Source: Vibrio toranzoniae (GTDB lineage: Bacteria > Pseudomonadota > Gammaproteobacteria > Enterobacterales > Vibrionaceae). Taken from it: DNA of 64,000 bases. The translations under genes were made by a program, and so were the position numbers. Where the stretch lies: NCBI RefSeq assembly GCF_024347655.1, contig NZ_AP025515.1, positions 868,001-932,000 of the forward strand, read 5' to 3'. The notes under the pieces are model-generated. The model was given only the letters and a program-made list of their open reading frames with translations. It was not told the origin of the DNA and did no database searches. Positions 7,773-15,826 of this stretch are shown in pieces; within the stretch, counting starts at the first letter, position 1; each line of letters begins with the position of its first letter.

Positions 7773-9752
7773 CTAATGGCCTATCGCCATTTCATCAAGC
7801 GCTAGGAACACATTCTCGTCTAAATGACCTTCGTGTACTTGCTTGCACACTTTACGACGTACCGCCAAGCCAGAGATAAGACGTTCAATCGACAAGTGTC
7901 GATTGCTGGTACTATCGCGATCGTTGTATAGCTCAATCAGCTTACTCAGTGTTTCGTATGGGATAACATCCTCCCCTACCCTCAACCAATCAAGCTTCTC
8001 AATAAGCTCTGAGCACTCTTCTTTGATTGAGGCATGTGAGTGCCCTGTCATCGCTGATAAAGCCGTTATACTGCGTTCTAGAGCTTCTGCAGAGGTATAT
8101 CTAGAGAGAGTAATCATGATCTCGTCAGCGTTGATCTCAACAGAGTGTTTACGCTGCTTCACTCGACGTCCCAATTTGCCTCTTGGCGACGGTGCTTTAC
8201 GCTGAATGGGCTCAAACTCACCATCAATAATTTCAGACAGCTCTTCCAATTTCTGCTTGGAAACCATCTCGTTGCGTAATGGGTTCGGTAGCGTTGGCGC
8301 CATATTGCGTTTACCGGCGTTGGTGGTACGCGCTCTTGAATAACGGAGTACTTCTTCCACGTTACATTTGATATCAACTTGATAGTCGGTCGTTTTGCCT
8401 TTTTCGATCAACGATGTGATCGTCAAGTGATAACCCCACAAGTTTACCAGGAAGGTATCTTCCTGCTCTCCAACTTCACCCAGTTTTCTAAGTTCGCGAA
8501 TCAAATCCATAGAGAAGCGACGCCAATCAATGTTACGAGCTAGCTTCTGATTCAGTTCACTCAGTAACATGCAATCCGTATGGCGACGTGCCATTCGGCT
8601 TCTAAAGTAAGAATACATTTGGAAAACCAAGGTATGTTGCTTCAGAATTTCTGGCGGAAATAAGAAGAAGTAATCACGAGTCAATAACTCTTCGTAGAAC
8701 GAAGGCTCCCAAACAAGGATGTAGAGGTTCGGTTTAATGCGAATTTCGCCGTCAGAGCCCTCTGTAGGCGCTTCTTCCGATGCAGTAATGGTTCTAGCTA
8801 AGAATCGGAAACGATCACTCTTAAAGCCTTCTGGCATGTTCTCACTAAGCCAGCGACCGGTCAGCTCATGCAGTTGGAAATCCGTAAATTCGATACGATC
8901 AATACTATCGCGGATCGAATCACGTGCAGGGCCACTGTCTTTCTTGCCGCGTAAAGACAAAATATCAGTGATGTAGAGTGGTGTTTTGTTCGGAGTGTGT
9001 TTCGCGTCTAGATGGTAATCATCTTGGTGATGATCATGGTACTGAACGGTTAGCGTAAATAACGCGAAAAGTGTCATCAGATCATCAACCGTCATAATAT
9101 TTTTAGAAGATCGTGTCTCGATAACAGCTCGAGTACCAGAGATCGAAACCATCGATTTCTGGTAGCTCTTACGCGTTCTTGGTGGTGCTAGTGCCTGATC
9201 AATAATCCCAGCCCAATTTGTTGGAGAAACAATGAATTGATCGGCTTCGTCTTTCATCGTTGGTGGGGTATTAAGACCATGTTCATTCAATAAACGTTTG
9301 TTTACTTTGGTTTGAGCAAGAGCTTTGGAACGCTTTTGCTTTTCATTTTGTTTAACACTTTCTGTGACTAGGCTAGTAGCGCCTAGTACCGATATCAATT
9401 GATTTGGGTTAACAAAGCGATGCAGCATAGTTTTACCCGCAAGGCCTTCTTCAAAGCGAACTGGAAGTTGTTTAAAAAGACCAATATTTACCGCCGCTCT
9501 TAACCTTTGTTGTAAGGCAGCACGAGTGACTTGACCATCGGTTGATTCAATAATCTCTGTGGTAGAGACATAACCATCTTTACTACTAAAACCACGAAGT
9601 GAAATTAAGTTAAGAAGTTCAACTATGCTCTTGGTGACACCTTTGAAGTGTTGGTATTGTTCTATCCATTCTACGGCTGTTTCTGATACCTCAAATAAAT
9701 GACCATCTTTGTGGCTTCGTGCCTTAATTAACAATTTTTCTTCTGGTTTCAT
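7773..9752 (-). CDS. rctB: RctB, replication initiator of Vibrio chromosome II
   Basis: This 659-residue protein has the length and overall sequence of RctB (it begins MKPEEKLLIKARSHKDGHLFEVSETAVEWIEQ). RctB binds 12-mer iterons and 29/39-mer sites, opens the chromosome II origin, and represses its own gene. Family knowledge gives it several winged-helix domains with a plasmid Rep-like core; I can see helix-rich DNA-binding segments but cannot place residues. It is transcribed away from ori2 and divergently from parA2, as in Vibrio cholerae. Its promoter region (9753-9815) carries a CCGTAAT motif and one iteron, consistent with autoregulation. Basic tracts lie near residues 520-550 (KAPSPRGKLGRRVKQRKH). 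Confidence 0.97.
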   Translation of the reverse strand: MKPEEKLLIKARSHKDGHLFEVSETAVEWIEQYQHFKGVTKSIVELLNLISLRGFSSKDGYVSTTEIIESTDGQVTRAALQQRLRAAVNIGLFKQLPVRFEEGLAGKTMLHRFVNPNQLISVLGATSLVTESVKQNEKQKRSKALAQTKVNKRLLNEHGLNTPPTMKDEADQFIVSPTNWAGIIDQALAPPRTRKSYQKSMVSISGTRAVIETRSSKNIMTVDDLMTLFALFTLTVQYHDHHQDDYHLDAKHTPNKTPLYITDILSLRGKKDSGPARDSIRDSIDRIEFTDFQLHELTGRWLSENMPEGFKSDRFRFLARTITASEEAPTEGSDGEIRIKPNLYILVWEPSFYEELLTRDYFFLFPPEILKQHTLVFQMYSYFRSRMARRHTDCMLLSELNQKLARNIDWRRFSMDLIRELRKLGEVGEQEDTFLVNLWGYHLTITSLIEKGKTTDYQVDIKCNVEEVLRYSRARTTNAGKRNMAPTLPNPLRNEMVSKQKLEELSEIIDGEFEPIQRKAPSPRGKLGRRVKQRKHSVEINADEIMITLSRYTSAEALERSITALSAMTGHSHASIKEECSELIEKLDWLRVGEDVIPYETLSKLIELYNDRDSTSNRHLSIERLISGLAVRRKVCKQVHEGHLDENVFLALDEMAIGH

Positions 9753-9820
9753 TTTTGATCCGTATCACACTAACCGTAATATCACTATAGTTCCTGAATG
9801 ATAAAGAAAGAATGATCATA
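9753..9820 (-). promoter_or_regulatory. rctB promoter region with candidate RctB operator
   Basis: This upstream segment has CACTAACCGTAAT (ending at 9780) and ATGATCA (9812-9818). A matching ACCGTAAT-n-GTT arrangement occurs at 10712-10730. In V. cholerae a 29-mer RctB site lies in the rctB promoter; this is the likely equivalent. Confidence 0.55.
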
Positions 9821-9963
9821 AATAAAGAGAATTTATTGGCTTTTAAATAACTGATCTTTTTGATTAATATGATCTTAAATGATTAAGTGATCTAATGATC
9901 TGGACCTGAATTTTCTTATAAGCCTCTGAATTAAAAGCATTAAAATAAATCCTTTCGGAAAGC
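9821..9963. other. Probable origin-unwinding region of ori2
   Basis: A very AT-rich stretch beside the iteron array contains several TGATC/ATGATCT words (9851, 9869, 9888 and 9895). In V. cholerae the unwinding element adjoins the 12-mers and holds ATC-type repeats that RctB binds as single strands. No gene is present. Confidence 0.6.
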
Positions 9964-10084
9964 ATGATCATAAAGAACACGAAACTATGATCATTAAACC
10001 AAAGAAAGCATGATCACAAACAATCAGAACGATGATCATTAAGTCATTGTAAGCATGATCATTATTACTTAGAAAGCATGATCA
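9964..10084. repeat. ori2 iteron array: six ATGATCA 12-mers
   Basis: ATGATCA starts at 9964, 9987, 10010, 10032, 10055 and 10078, all in the same orientation with steps of 23, 23, 22, 23 and 23 bases (about two helical turns). Most are preceded by AAGC or AAAGC. Each contains a GATC Dam site, and RctB binding to 12-mers is known to need methylation. Confidence 0.95.
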
Positions 10085-10099
10085 TTGTACTTGTACAGC

Positions 10100-10108
10100 T
10101 TATCCACA
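10100..10108 (+). promoter_or_regulatory. DnaA box in ori2
   Basis: TTATCCACA is a perfect DnaA box, 15 bases after the last of the six iterons. Confidence 0.9.
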
Positions 10109-10117
10109 GCCTCAGAT

Positions 10118-10577
10118 TGATCATGCTCTTGTTAGTCGACGGTGTGGATATTTTTAGCGGCTAGTTTATCGGAACAATGATCAAGTAAGTGTATTTTTCT
10201 ATTGTTTACACTCTTACAAATGCAAAACTTAGTCATTATTGCGTGTTAGCTGCTCGCTATGATGTATATAAAGATAACTCGCACTAGATAGGAAGCATGA
10301 TCATGAAATTGTCATGTTTGTGTATTATTTATCTGTGCAGATTGAATTTCCAAGCTGTGAGCCTTGATAAGTCTTGAATCCCCATTACAAAAGCATTTGT
10401 CCGTAACTTAGCTCTCAAATTATATGCTTCCGGTACTACATTTACTTGATCATTTTTCCGTAAGTTGATCGTTTAGAATGAACATTCACTTGGATTAATA
10501 TTTATGAGGTTACCCCTTGATCATGCTTCATAATATCGTCTTATCAATTATCAAGCCAGTGATGTACCCCATGATCA
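10118..10577. other. Negative-control (incompatibility) side of ori2 with scattered RctB sites
   Basis: Further iteron cores occur at 10118-10124, 10177-10183, 10297-10303, 10447-10453, 10518-10524 and 10571-10577, in both orientations. Two CCGTAA motifs (10401 and 10458) and TTCCGG words (around 10430 and 10580) mark candidate 39-mer sites. This matches the position of the rctA region in V. cholerae, which is transcribed but needs no protein. I see no convincing coding frame. Confidence 0.65.
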
Positions 10578-10765
10578 TTCTTCCGGTTACTCTCCTCCAC
10601 TCTTTATTTATGATGCTTAGTTGTTAGGTTTACTTCTCATTCGATTGACCTCTTTGTGATTTTTTCATTGCCTGATTGAGATTCCTTCTATTTTTAATGC
10701 AACTAACACGAACCGTAATCTATGGTTGTATTTCAATCGTTCCGCTGTTTTCCCCTTTTAAATAC

Positions 10766-10780
10766 ATTTACATTGTAAAT
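10766..10780. other. parS2 centromere site 1
   Basis: ATTTACATTGTAAAT fits the chromosome-II ParB2 site (n-TTTACA-n-TGTAAA-n) perfectly. It lies 235 bases before parA2. Confidence 0.9.
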
Positions 10781-10970
10781 AAGTGATGCTGTAACATTTT
10801 AAATTTAATAAAGAAATAGCACGATTATGCATGGTAAAACGCCCATTTTTTGTGTTTGTTTAAATCGATGTTTCATCTAATTGTAATAACATAGTCTATT
10901 TTATGTGATTTAACTCATAAATGAATGTTCATGTTTTTGTTGGATTTACTGTTAATTGCTGTACAATTTT

Positions 10971-10986
10971 ATGATTAGTTAATCAT
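10971..10986. promoter_or_regulatory. Dyad in the parA2 promoter
   Basis: ATGATTAGTTAATCAT has 7-base arms around a GT centre and ends 14 bases before the parA2 ATG. It is a candidate ParA2 or RctB operator. The surrounding 10780-11000 is AT-rich. Confidence 0.4.
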
Positions 10987-11000
10987 TACGGAAACTGGCA

Positions 11001-12218
11001 ATGAAAAGAGAACAAACGATCGATAAGCTCTATCAGCTGGCCGAACAAACTCAACAAGTTCAGGCTGACCGAATTGAGATTATTCTGGAAGAGCGAAGTG
11101 ATGAACATTTTCCTCCAATGTCTAAAGCTATGATGGAAACTCGTTCAGGCTTAACTCGTCGAAAATTGGATGAGGCTATTACTAAGCTTGAAGCAGATGG
11201 TCACCAGTTTACAAAGAACAACGCTAATCATTACTCGATTTCATTGACTGAAGCACACATGTTGATGGACGCGGCTGAAGTGCCAAAGTTCCATCAACGT
11301 AAGCAGCATACAGACAACAAACCTTGGGTTATCAACGTACAAAACCAGAAGGGTGGTACGGGTAAATCAATGACAGCGGTTCACTTAGCGGCTTGTTTAT
11401 CTTTGAATTTAGACAAGCGCTACCGTATCTGTTTGATTGACTTGGATCCACAAGGTTCATTACGTCTGTTCTTAAACCCACAAATCAGTGGTGCAGAGCA
11501 CGACAGTATCTATTCTGCCGTTGATATCATGTTGGACAACGTGCCTGAGGACCAAGATGTTGACCTAGAGTTTCTTCGAAAAAGCGTGCTCTTGCCAACT
11601 CAATACCCAAACCTTAAGACCATTTCAGCTTTTCCTGAAGATGCGATGTTTAACGCTGAAGCATGGCAAAGCCTTTCTCAAGATCAGTCACTTGATATCG
11701 TTCGTCTTCTAAAAGAGAAGCTTATCGATAAAATCGCCGATGATTTTGATGTAATTATGATCGATACTGGCCCACACGTAGACCCTCTCGTGTGGAACGC
11801 AATGTACGCGTCGAACGCACTTCTGATCCCATGTGCTGCAAAGCGTTTAGACTGGGCTTCAACGGTTAACTTTTTCCAACACTTACCAACTGTGTACGAG
11901 ATGTTCCCGGAAGATTGGAAAGGGCTTGAGTTTGTTCGTCTAATGCCAACCATGTTTGAAGACGACAATAAGAAGCAGGTTTCGGTTTTAACTGAAATGA
12001 ACTACCTGCTGAATGACCAAGTAATGATGGCCACCATTCCAAGAAGCCGTGCGTTTGAAACTTGTGCCGATACCTACAGCACGGTGTTCGATCTTACGGT
12101 TAGCGACTTTGAGGGTGGTAAGAAAACTCTGGCAGTCGCTCAAGATGCGGTACAAAAAAGTGCTCTAGAATTAGAGCGTGTATTACATAGCAACTGGCCT
12201 TCACTTAATCAGGGATAA
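11001..12218 (+). CDS. parA2: ParA2, chromosome II partition ATPase
   Basis: This 405-residue ParA ATPase segregates the chromosome II origin together with ParB2. A helix-turn-helix-bearing N-terminal region of about 100 residues, as in plasmid P1-type ParAs, precedes the deviant Walker A (KGGTGKS, residues 117-123). Next come the A' motif (CLIDLDPQGSL) and the Walker B-like VIMIDTGPH. The N-terminal DNA-binding part suggests it also represses its own operon; a dyad at 10971-10986 is a candidate target. It lies six bases upstream of parB2 and diverges from rctB. Confidence 0.97.
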   Translation: MKREQTIDKLYQLAEQTQQVQADRIEIILEERSDEHFPPMSKAMMETRSGLTRRKLDEAITKLEADGHQFTKNNANHYSISLTEAHMLMDAAEVPKFHQRKQHTDNKPWVINVQNQKGGTGKSMTAVHLAACLSLNLDKRYRICLIDLDPQGSLRLFLNPQISGAEHDSIYSAVDIMLDNVPEDQDVDLEFLRKSVLLPTQYPNLKTISAFPEDAMFNAEAWQSLSQDQSLDIVRLLKEKLIDKIADDFDVIMIDTGPHVDPLVWNAMYASNALLIPCAAKRLDWASTVNFFQHLPTVYEMFPEDWKGLEFVRLMPTMFEDDNKKQVSVLTEMNYLLNDQVMMATIPRSRAFETCADTYSTVFDLTVSDFEGGKKTLAVAQDAVQKSALELERVLHSNWPSLNQG

Positions 12219-12223
12219 CAAGA

Positions 12224-13198
12224 ATGGCAATTAAAACATCTGACTTAAATGCAAAGCTATTTGGAAAAGCAAACAAGCGTCGCGTAGCAACGCCGCAGGA
12301 AGCACAAACCGCCGCTAAAGAACAGGCTCAAGTGATTGAGCTTTCTGTTGCTGGAGAAGACCTAGTTTCATTTGAACTAGTTCGAATCCCTGCTTGTGAT
12401 GTAGAAACTAGAACGGTCGTTTTTGAGGATAATGCTCGTGAGCAGTCTTTCTTAAATGAACATGCGCTTTCTGATGTTCTTACAACATTAAAAGAGCGCG
12501 GTCAGCAATATCCAGCGGTTGGTCGTAAGAACAAAGATGGCACGATTGAAGTTCTTGATGGTAGCCGTCGTCGTATGTCATGTATTTTAGCTGACAAAGA
12601 ATTTCTTATCTATGTTGCTGAAAACATTAACGGCGAACACGCTAAGTTCTTATCAGATGTCGCAAATGCTCATAAGCCTTTGTCTTTATATGAGAAGGGT
12701 AAAGAGATGCAAGCGAAGCTTGATAAAGGCGAAGCTGAAGATCAAAAGGCACTCGCGAAAATGTTCCAGTGCAGTGAAGCTTTGGTGAGTGGCGCATTGA
12801 AAGCTGCGGCTTTACCACTTGAGTTACTTCAAGCTTACCCAAATGTGAGTGATCTTGGTCGTCCTACGATTGTTAAGTTACATAAACAATTTGGCGGGCT
12901 AGATAGTGAAAAACAACAAACATTACTGGCTAAGTGCAATGCTTCTGAAGGTTTTGTGTGGCAGAGAAGTGAAGCGCAAGGTGTTACTCGCTTAACTAAA
13001 GATGTCACTGAGACATTGGAAGGTTGGATTCTTGAGCTATCTCCTGCGCCTGCGAAGAAAGCATCACCAAAAGTAGAGTTTATTAAAGGCCGAGCTTCCT
13101 ACAGCCGCAAAGGTTCAAACTTGGCATTGAACCTTAAGAAAATTGATGATGCAACAATGCAAGAAATATTAACTTTCGTGGAATCGAAGCTCAACTAA
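12224..13198 (+). CDS. parB2: ParB2, chromosome II centromere-binding protein
   Basis: A ParB/Spo0J-family protein of 324 residues. It has the ParB-type N-terminal nuclease-like fold with a ligand loop (VLDGSRRRMSCILAD), then a helix-turn-helix (DQKALAKMFQCSEALVSGALKAA) and a C-terminal dimer domain. It binds parS2 sites, spreads, and stimulates ParA2. Six parS2 motifs lie in this window (10766, 15423, 15460, 15486, 38266 and 38488). It is co-transcribed with parA2 and followed by a strong terminator. Confidence 0.97.
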   Translation: MAIKTSDLNAKLFGKANKRRVATPQEAQTAAKEQAQVIELSVAGEDLVSFELVRIPACDVETRTVVFEDNAREQSFLNEHALSDVLTTLKERGQQYPAVGRKNKDGTIEVLDGSRRRMSCILADKEFLIYVAENINGEHAKFLSDVANAHKPLSLYEKGKEMQAKLDKGEAEDQKALAKMFQCSEALVSGALKAAALPLELLQAYPNVSDLGRPTIVKLHKQFGGLDSEKQQTLLAKCNASEGFVWQRSEAQGVTRLTKDVTETLEGWILELSPAPAKKASPKVEFIKGRASYSRKGSNLALNLKKIDDATMQEILTFVESKLN

Positions 13199-13223
13199 GT
13201 TGTCGATATTTTCTAATCACTCT

Positions 13224-13250
13224 AAAGCCGCTTTATGCGGCTTTTTATTT
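13224..13250 (+). terminator. Terminator of parAB2
   Basis: AAAGCCGC-TTTAT-GCGGCTTT is followed by TTATTT on the plus strand, 25 bases after the parB2 stop. Confidence 0.9.
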
Positions 13251-13291
13251 GGCTGTGATAAACTGTGTTTAGATAAATCTGGACGCTAACT

Positions 13292-15439
13292 ATGACAAAT
13301 CCAACCAACACTTTTCTGCACACACTGTCTGACATTGCCGACCATAACGATCACCGCTATGGCGTGGTCTTTAATGGTGATTTAGATTGGCAAAATACTT
13401 CTATTTCCACCTTCCTTCAAGATGCTAAATCTCAAACCATTTTCCAGCTTGGTGGCGTTCCTTTTGACGGTGTGACTCATGCATCGGTAAAAAAAGGTCA
13501 GCAACTTCTTGGCCGGGAATGCCATGTTCTTGTTTGTGACTTTAGAGAGCAGTTTGACGCGAACGGTTTTAGCGCTGCACTGGGTTCGTTAATTGGTAGC
13601 GGATTATTGTTGGTGCTGCCACCAAGCGTCGATAAACCTGAGTTCAACGGAAGTTCGGGGTTTGGTCAACGTTGGTTAAAAGGACACTTTGACAAACTGA
13701 TCCCTGTTTCGCAGAGTGATGAAGCTTCGGGCGTCATGCAAGGTGCTAGCTTATTTCCTCCAAAACTGGATCGGAAAAATGGTATTGGTCGATTTGAACA
13801 GCAAAACACGGCGATTGAGTTGGTTAAGAAAGTTATGTTTGGCCGTCGAAAGCGCCCCTTGATTCTGACCGCCGATAGAGGTCGTGGAAAAAGTTCGACA
13901 CTTGGTATTGCGGCGTCACAGCTTTTGGTTGAGCGCCATGGGTTAAATATTATTGTTACAGCACCTACTGTTAGAGCCATCGAGCCCGTTTTTTCTCATG
14001 CGCTACAGCGACTTGACGCTTGCGAATTGATTAACGCTACCCACATTCGCTATCAAGGTGGAAGCTTAAGGTTTGTTGCGCCAGATGAATTACTCAAATC
14101 TAAGCCTGATTGCGATCTGTTGTTGGTTGATGAGGCGGCTGCTATTCCAATCCCTATGCTCAAATCTATGGCTGGTATTTATCATCGTTTGGTTTTTTCA
14201 ACTACGGTTCACGGATACGAAGGCAGTGGGCGAGGGTTCGGAATTAAGTTTGAGGCTTGGCTATCGGAACATCGCCCGGGTTGGAAGGGGTACAAACTTG
14301 AACAACCCATCCGGTGGAACAATGACGATCCACTAGAGTGTTGGCTGTTTGACTGCTTCCTGCTTAGCAACGATGTTCCGCCTAGTGATTTGGTTGCTAG
14401 CGATATTGCTAATTTAGGTGATGTTTCTGGTGATGCTATGAGTCACTTAAACTTGATCACGTTGTCAAAAGCCGACTGTTTGATTAACCCAGTAAAGCTT
14501 CAACAGTGCTTTTCTCTGTTAGTTGACGCTCATTATCAGACGTCACCCAATGACTTAATGCAGTTTCTTGATAATCCTGCAATTCATTTGTACGCAGTAT
14601 GGCTACAAGGTGAGTGCTTAGGTTGTATGTTGGTGACGGAAGAGGGTGGGTTAGATAAAGATTTGATTGCTCAGATTCAAATTGGAAAACGCAGGCCTCA
14701 AGGGCACCTTGCTCCTGTGCTACTGGCAAACCAACTTGGCTGCAGAGAAGCGGCGACTAGTCGCTGTCTTCGAGTGATGCGCATTGCAGTTTCAACTCGT
14801 CATCAAGGTCTGGGCATTGGCCGTTGGATGTTGGCTAAATTATCAGAGCAAACCAGCCAAGCGGATTATCTAGCGACAAGCTTCGGTGCCACTAGTGAGT
14901 TGATTTCATTCTGGCGCGATAACGATTTTGTACCTGTTCATATTGGCCACCAGCGCGATCAGGCAAGTGGCTGTCACTCGGTACTGATGGTTAAACCGCT
15001 TCACGGAAATGCTCGGGATTGGATTAAGCAACTGCAAAGCCACTTTGAAAATAGTTATTGTTTTCTCGTGTCGGGTTCTTTGTCTTCTCTTGAAGTTGAT
15101 ATTGTACGCGCATTATTGCCTAAGAGTGTATGCGCAGTGAGCGAGTTGGAAATTCAATTAGTCAGGAATTATGTAGAGGGCGGCAATAGTTATGACAGTA
15201 TTGGCTTTAGCGTATTGAAATTAATTTTGCTAGATAACGCTCGTGATTCCGTTGGTTTTCAAGCCCCGTCTTTTAGAGTGCAAGACTCTGCTGTTTCTGA
15301 TTTACTCATCGCAAAGGTTGTGCAACAAAAAGAATGGGGGACTTGTATCGACCAATTCAATCTTGTTGGGCGCAAGCAAGCCGAGATTCAGTTTCGACAA
15401 AATATCGATTTTCTAGTGTCAAATTTACACTGTAAATAG
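13292..15439 (+). CDS. tmcA: tRNA(Met) cytidine acetyltransferase TmcA
   Basis: This enzyme makes N4-acetylcytidine at the wobble base of elongator tRNA-Met, using ATP and acetyl-CoA. The protein (715 residues) shows the family order: an N-terminal domain (DUF1726-like, about 30-160), an RNA-helicase-like module with Walker A (TADRGRGKSS, near 195) and the DEAA-type Walker B (LLVDEAAAIP), then a GNAT acetyltransferase core (RIAVSTRHQGLGIGRWML, near 510) and a C-terminal tRNA-binding part. The last three bases of the gene overlap parS2 site 2. It has no operon partner. Confidence 0.95.
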   Translation: MTNPTNTFLHTLSDIADHNDHRYGVVFNGDLDWQNTSISTFLQDAKSQTIFQLGGVPFDGVTHASVKKGQQLLGRECHVLVCDFREQFDANGFSAALGSLIGSGLLLVLPPSVDKPEFNGSSGFGQRWLKGHFDKLIPVSQSDEASGVMQGASLFPPKLDRKNGIGRFEQQNTAIELVKKVMFGRRKRPLILTADRGRGKSSTLGIAASQLLVERHGLNIIVTAPTVRAIEPVFSHALQRLDACELINATHIRYQGGSLRFVAPDELLKSKPDCDLLLVDEAAAIPIPMLKSMAGIYHRLVFSTTVHGYEGSGRGFGIKFEAWLSEHRPGWKGYKLEQPIRWNNDDPLECWLFDCFLLSNDVPPSDLVASDIANLGDVSGDAMSHLNLITLSKADCLINPVKLQQCFSLLVDAHYQTSPNDLMQFLDNPAIHLYAVWLQGECLGCMLVTEEGGLDKDLIAQIQIGKRRPQGHLAPVLLANQLGCREAATSRCLRVMRIAVSTRHQGLGIGRWMLAKLSEQTSQADYLATSFGATSELISFWRDNDFVPVHIGHQRDQASGCHSVLMVKPLHGNARDWIKQLQSHFENSYCFLVSGSLSSLEVDIVRALLPKSVCAVSELEIQLVRNYVEGGNSYDSIGFSVLKLILLDNARDSVGFQAPSFRVQDSAVSDLLIAKVVQQKEWGTCIDQFNLVGRKQAEIQFRQNIDFLVSNLHCK
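15423..15437. other. parS2 centromere site 2
   Basis: ATTTACACTGTAAAT is a perfect match that spans the tmcA stop codon. Confidence 0.9.
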
Positions 15440-15459
15440 AGGGGCTGAATTCTAAATGG

Positions 15460-15474
15460 ATTTACAGTGTAAAT
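15460..15474. other. parS2 centromere site 3
   Basis: ATTTACAGTGTAAAT is a perfect match, 37 bases from site 2 (start to start). Confidence 0.9.
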
Positions 15475-15485
15475 TTGAATAAGAG

Positions 15486-15500
15486 ATTTACACTGTAAAC
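15486..15500. other. parS2 centromere site 4
   Basis: ATTTACACTGTAAAC is a perfect core match, 26 bases from site 3. The following 15501-15826 holds no gene or motif I recognise. Confidence 0.9.
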
Positions 15501-15826
15501 TAAGCATCAATATAGGTGTTGCGTTAAACTGCATTCGTGTTTTTTATCTTTGTCAAAATTACCAGCCTTGCGACTCCGGCTCCGCGCTTATCAATTGCTA
15601 TTTTGGTTAGGCAGCCTGTTCACGTGGTTGCTTGCCAACGAAGCTAGCCTCTCTTTATCTGTAATAGAGAAGCGAATGATTAAATAGCTCAATATTATTT
15701 ATAAGTCATCTTTGCAGAATCAAAAGTAAGTGATGTAACGCTGATTATTCAAATGTGGTGATTTTAAGGTCAGAACGAATTATATAGACTAATTAATAAC
15801 TGAGTCATTAGGGATACTCAATTCGA

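Noticed and set aside
10118..10760. A protein-coding rctA gene
   Set aside because: Frames in this stretch are short and interrupted; the region looks like binding sites, in line with rctA being non-coding in V. cholerae.
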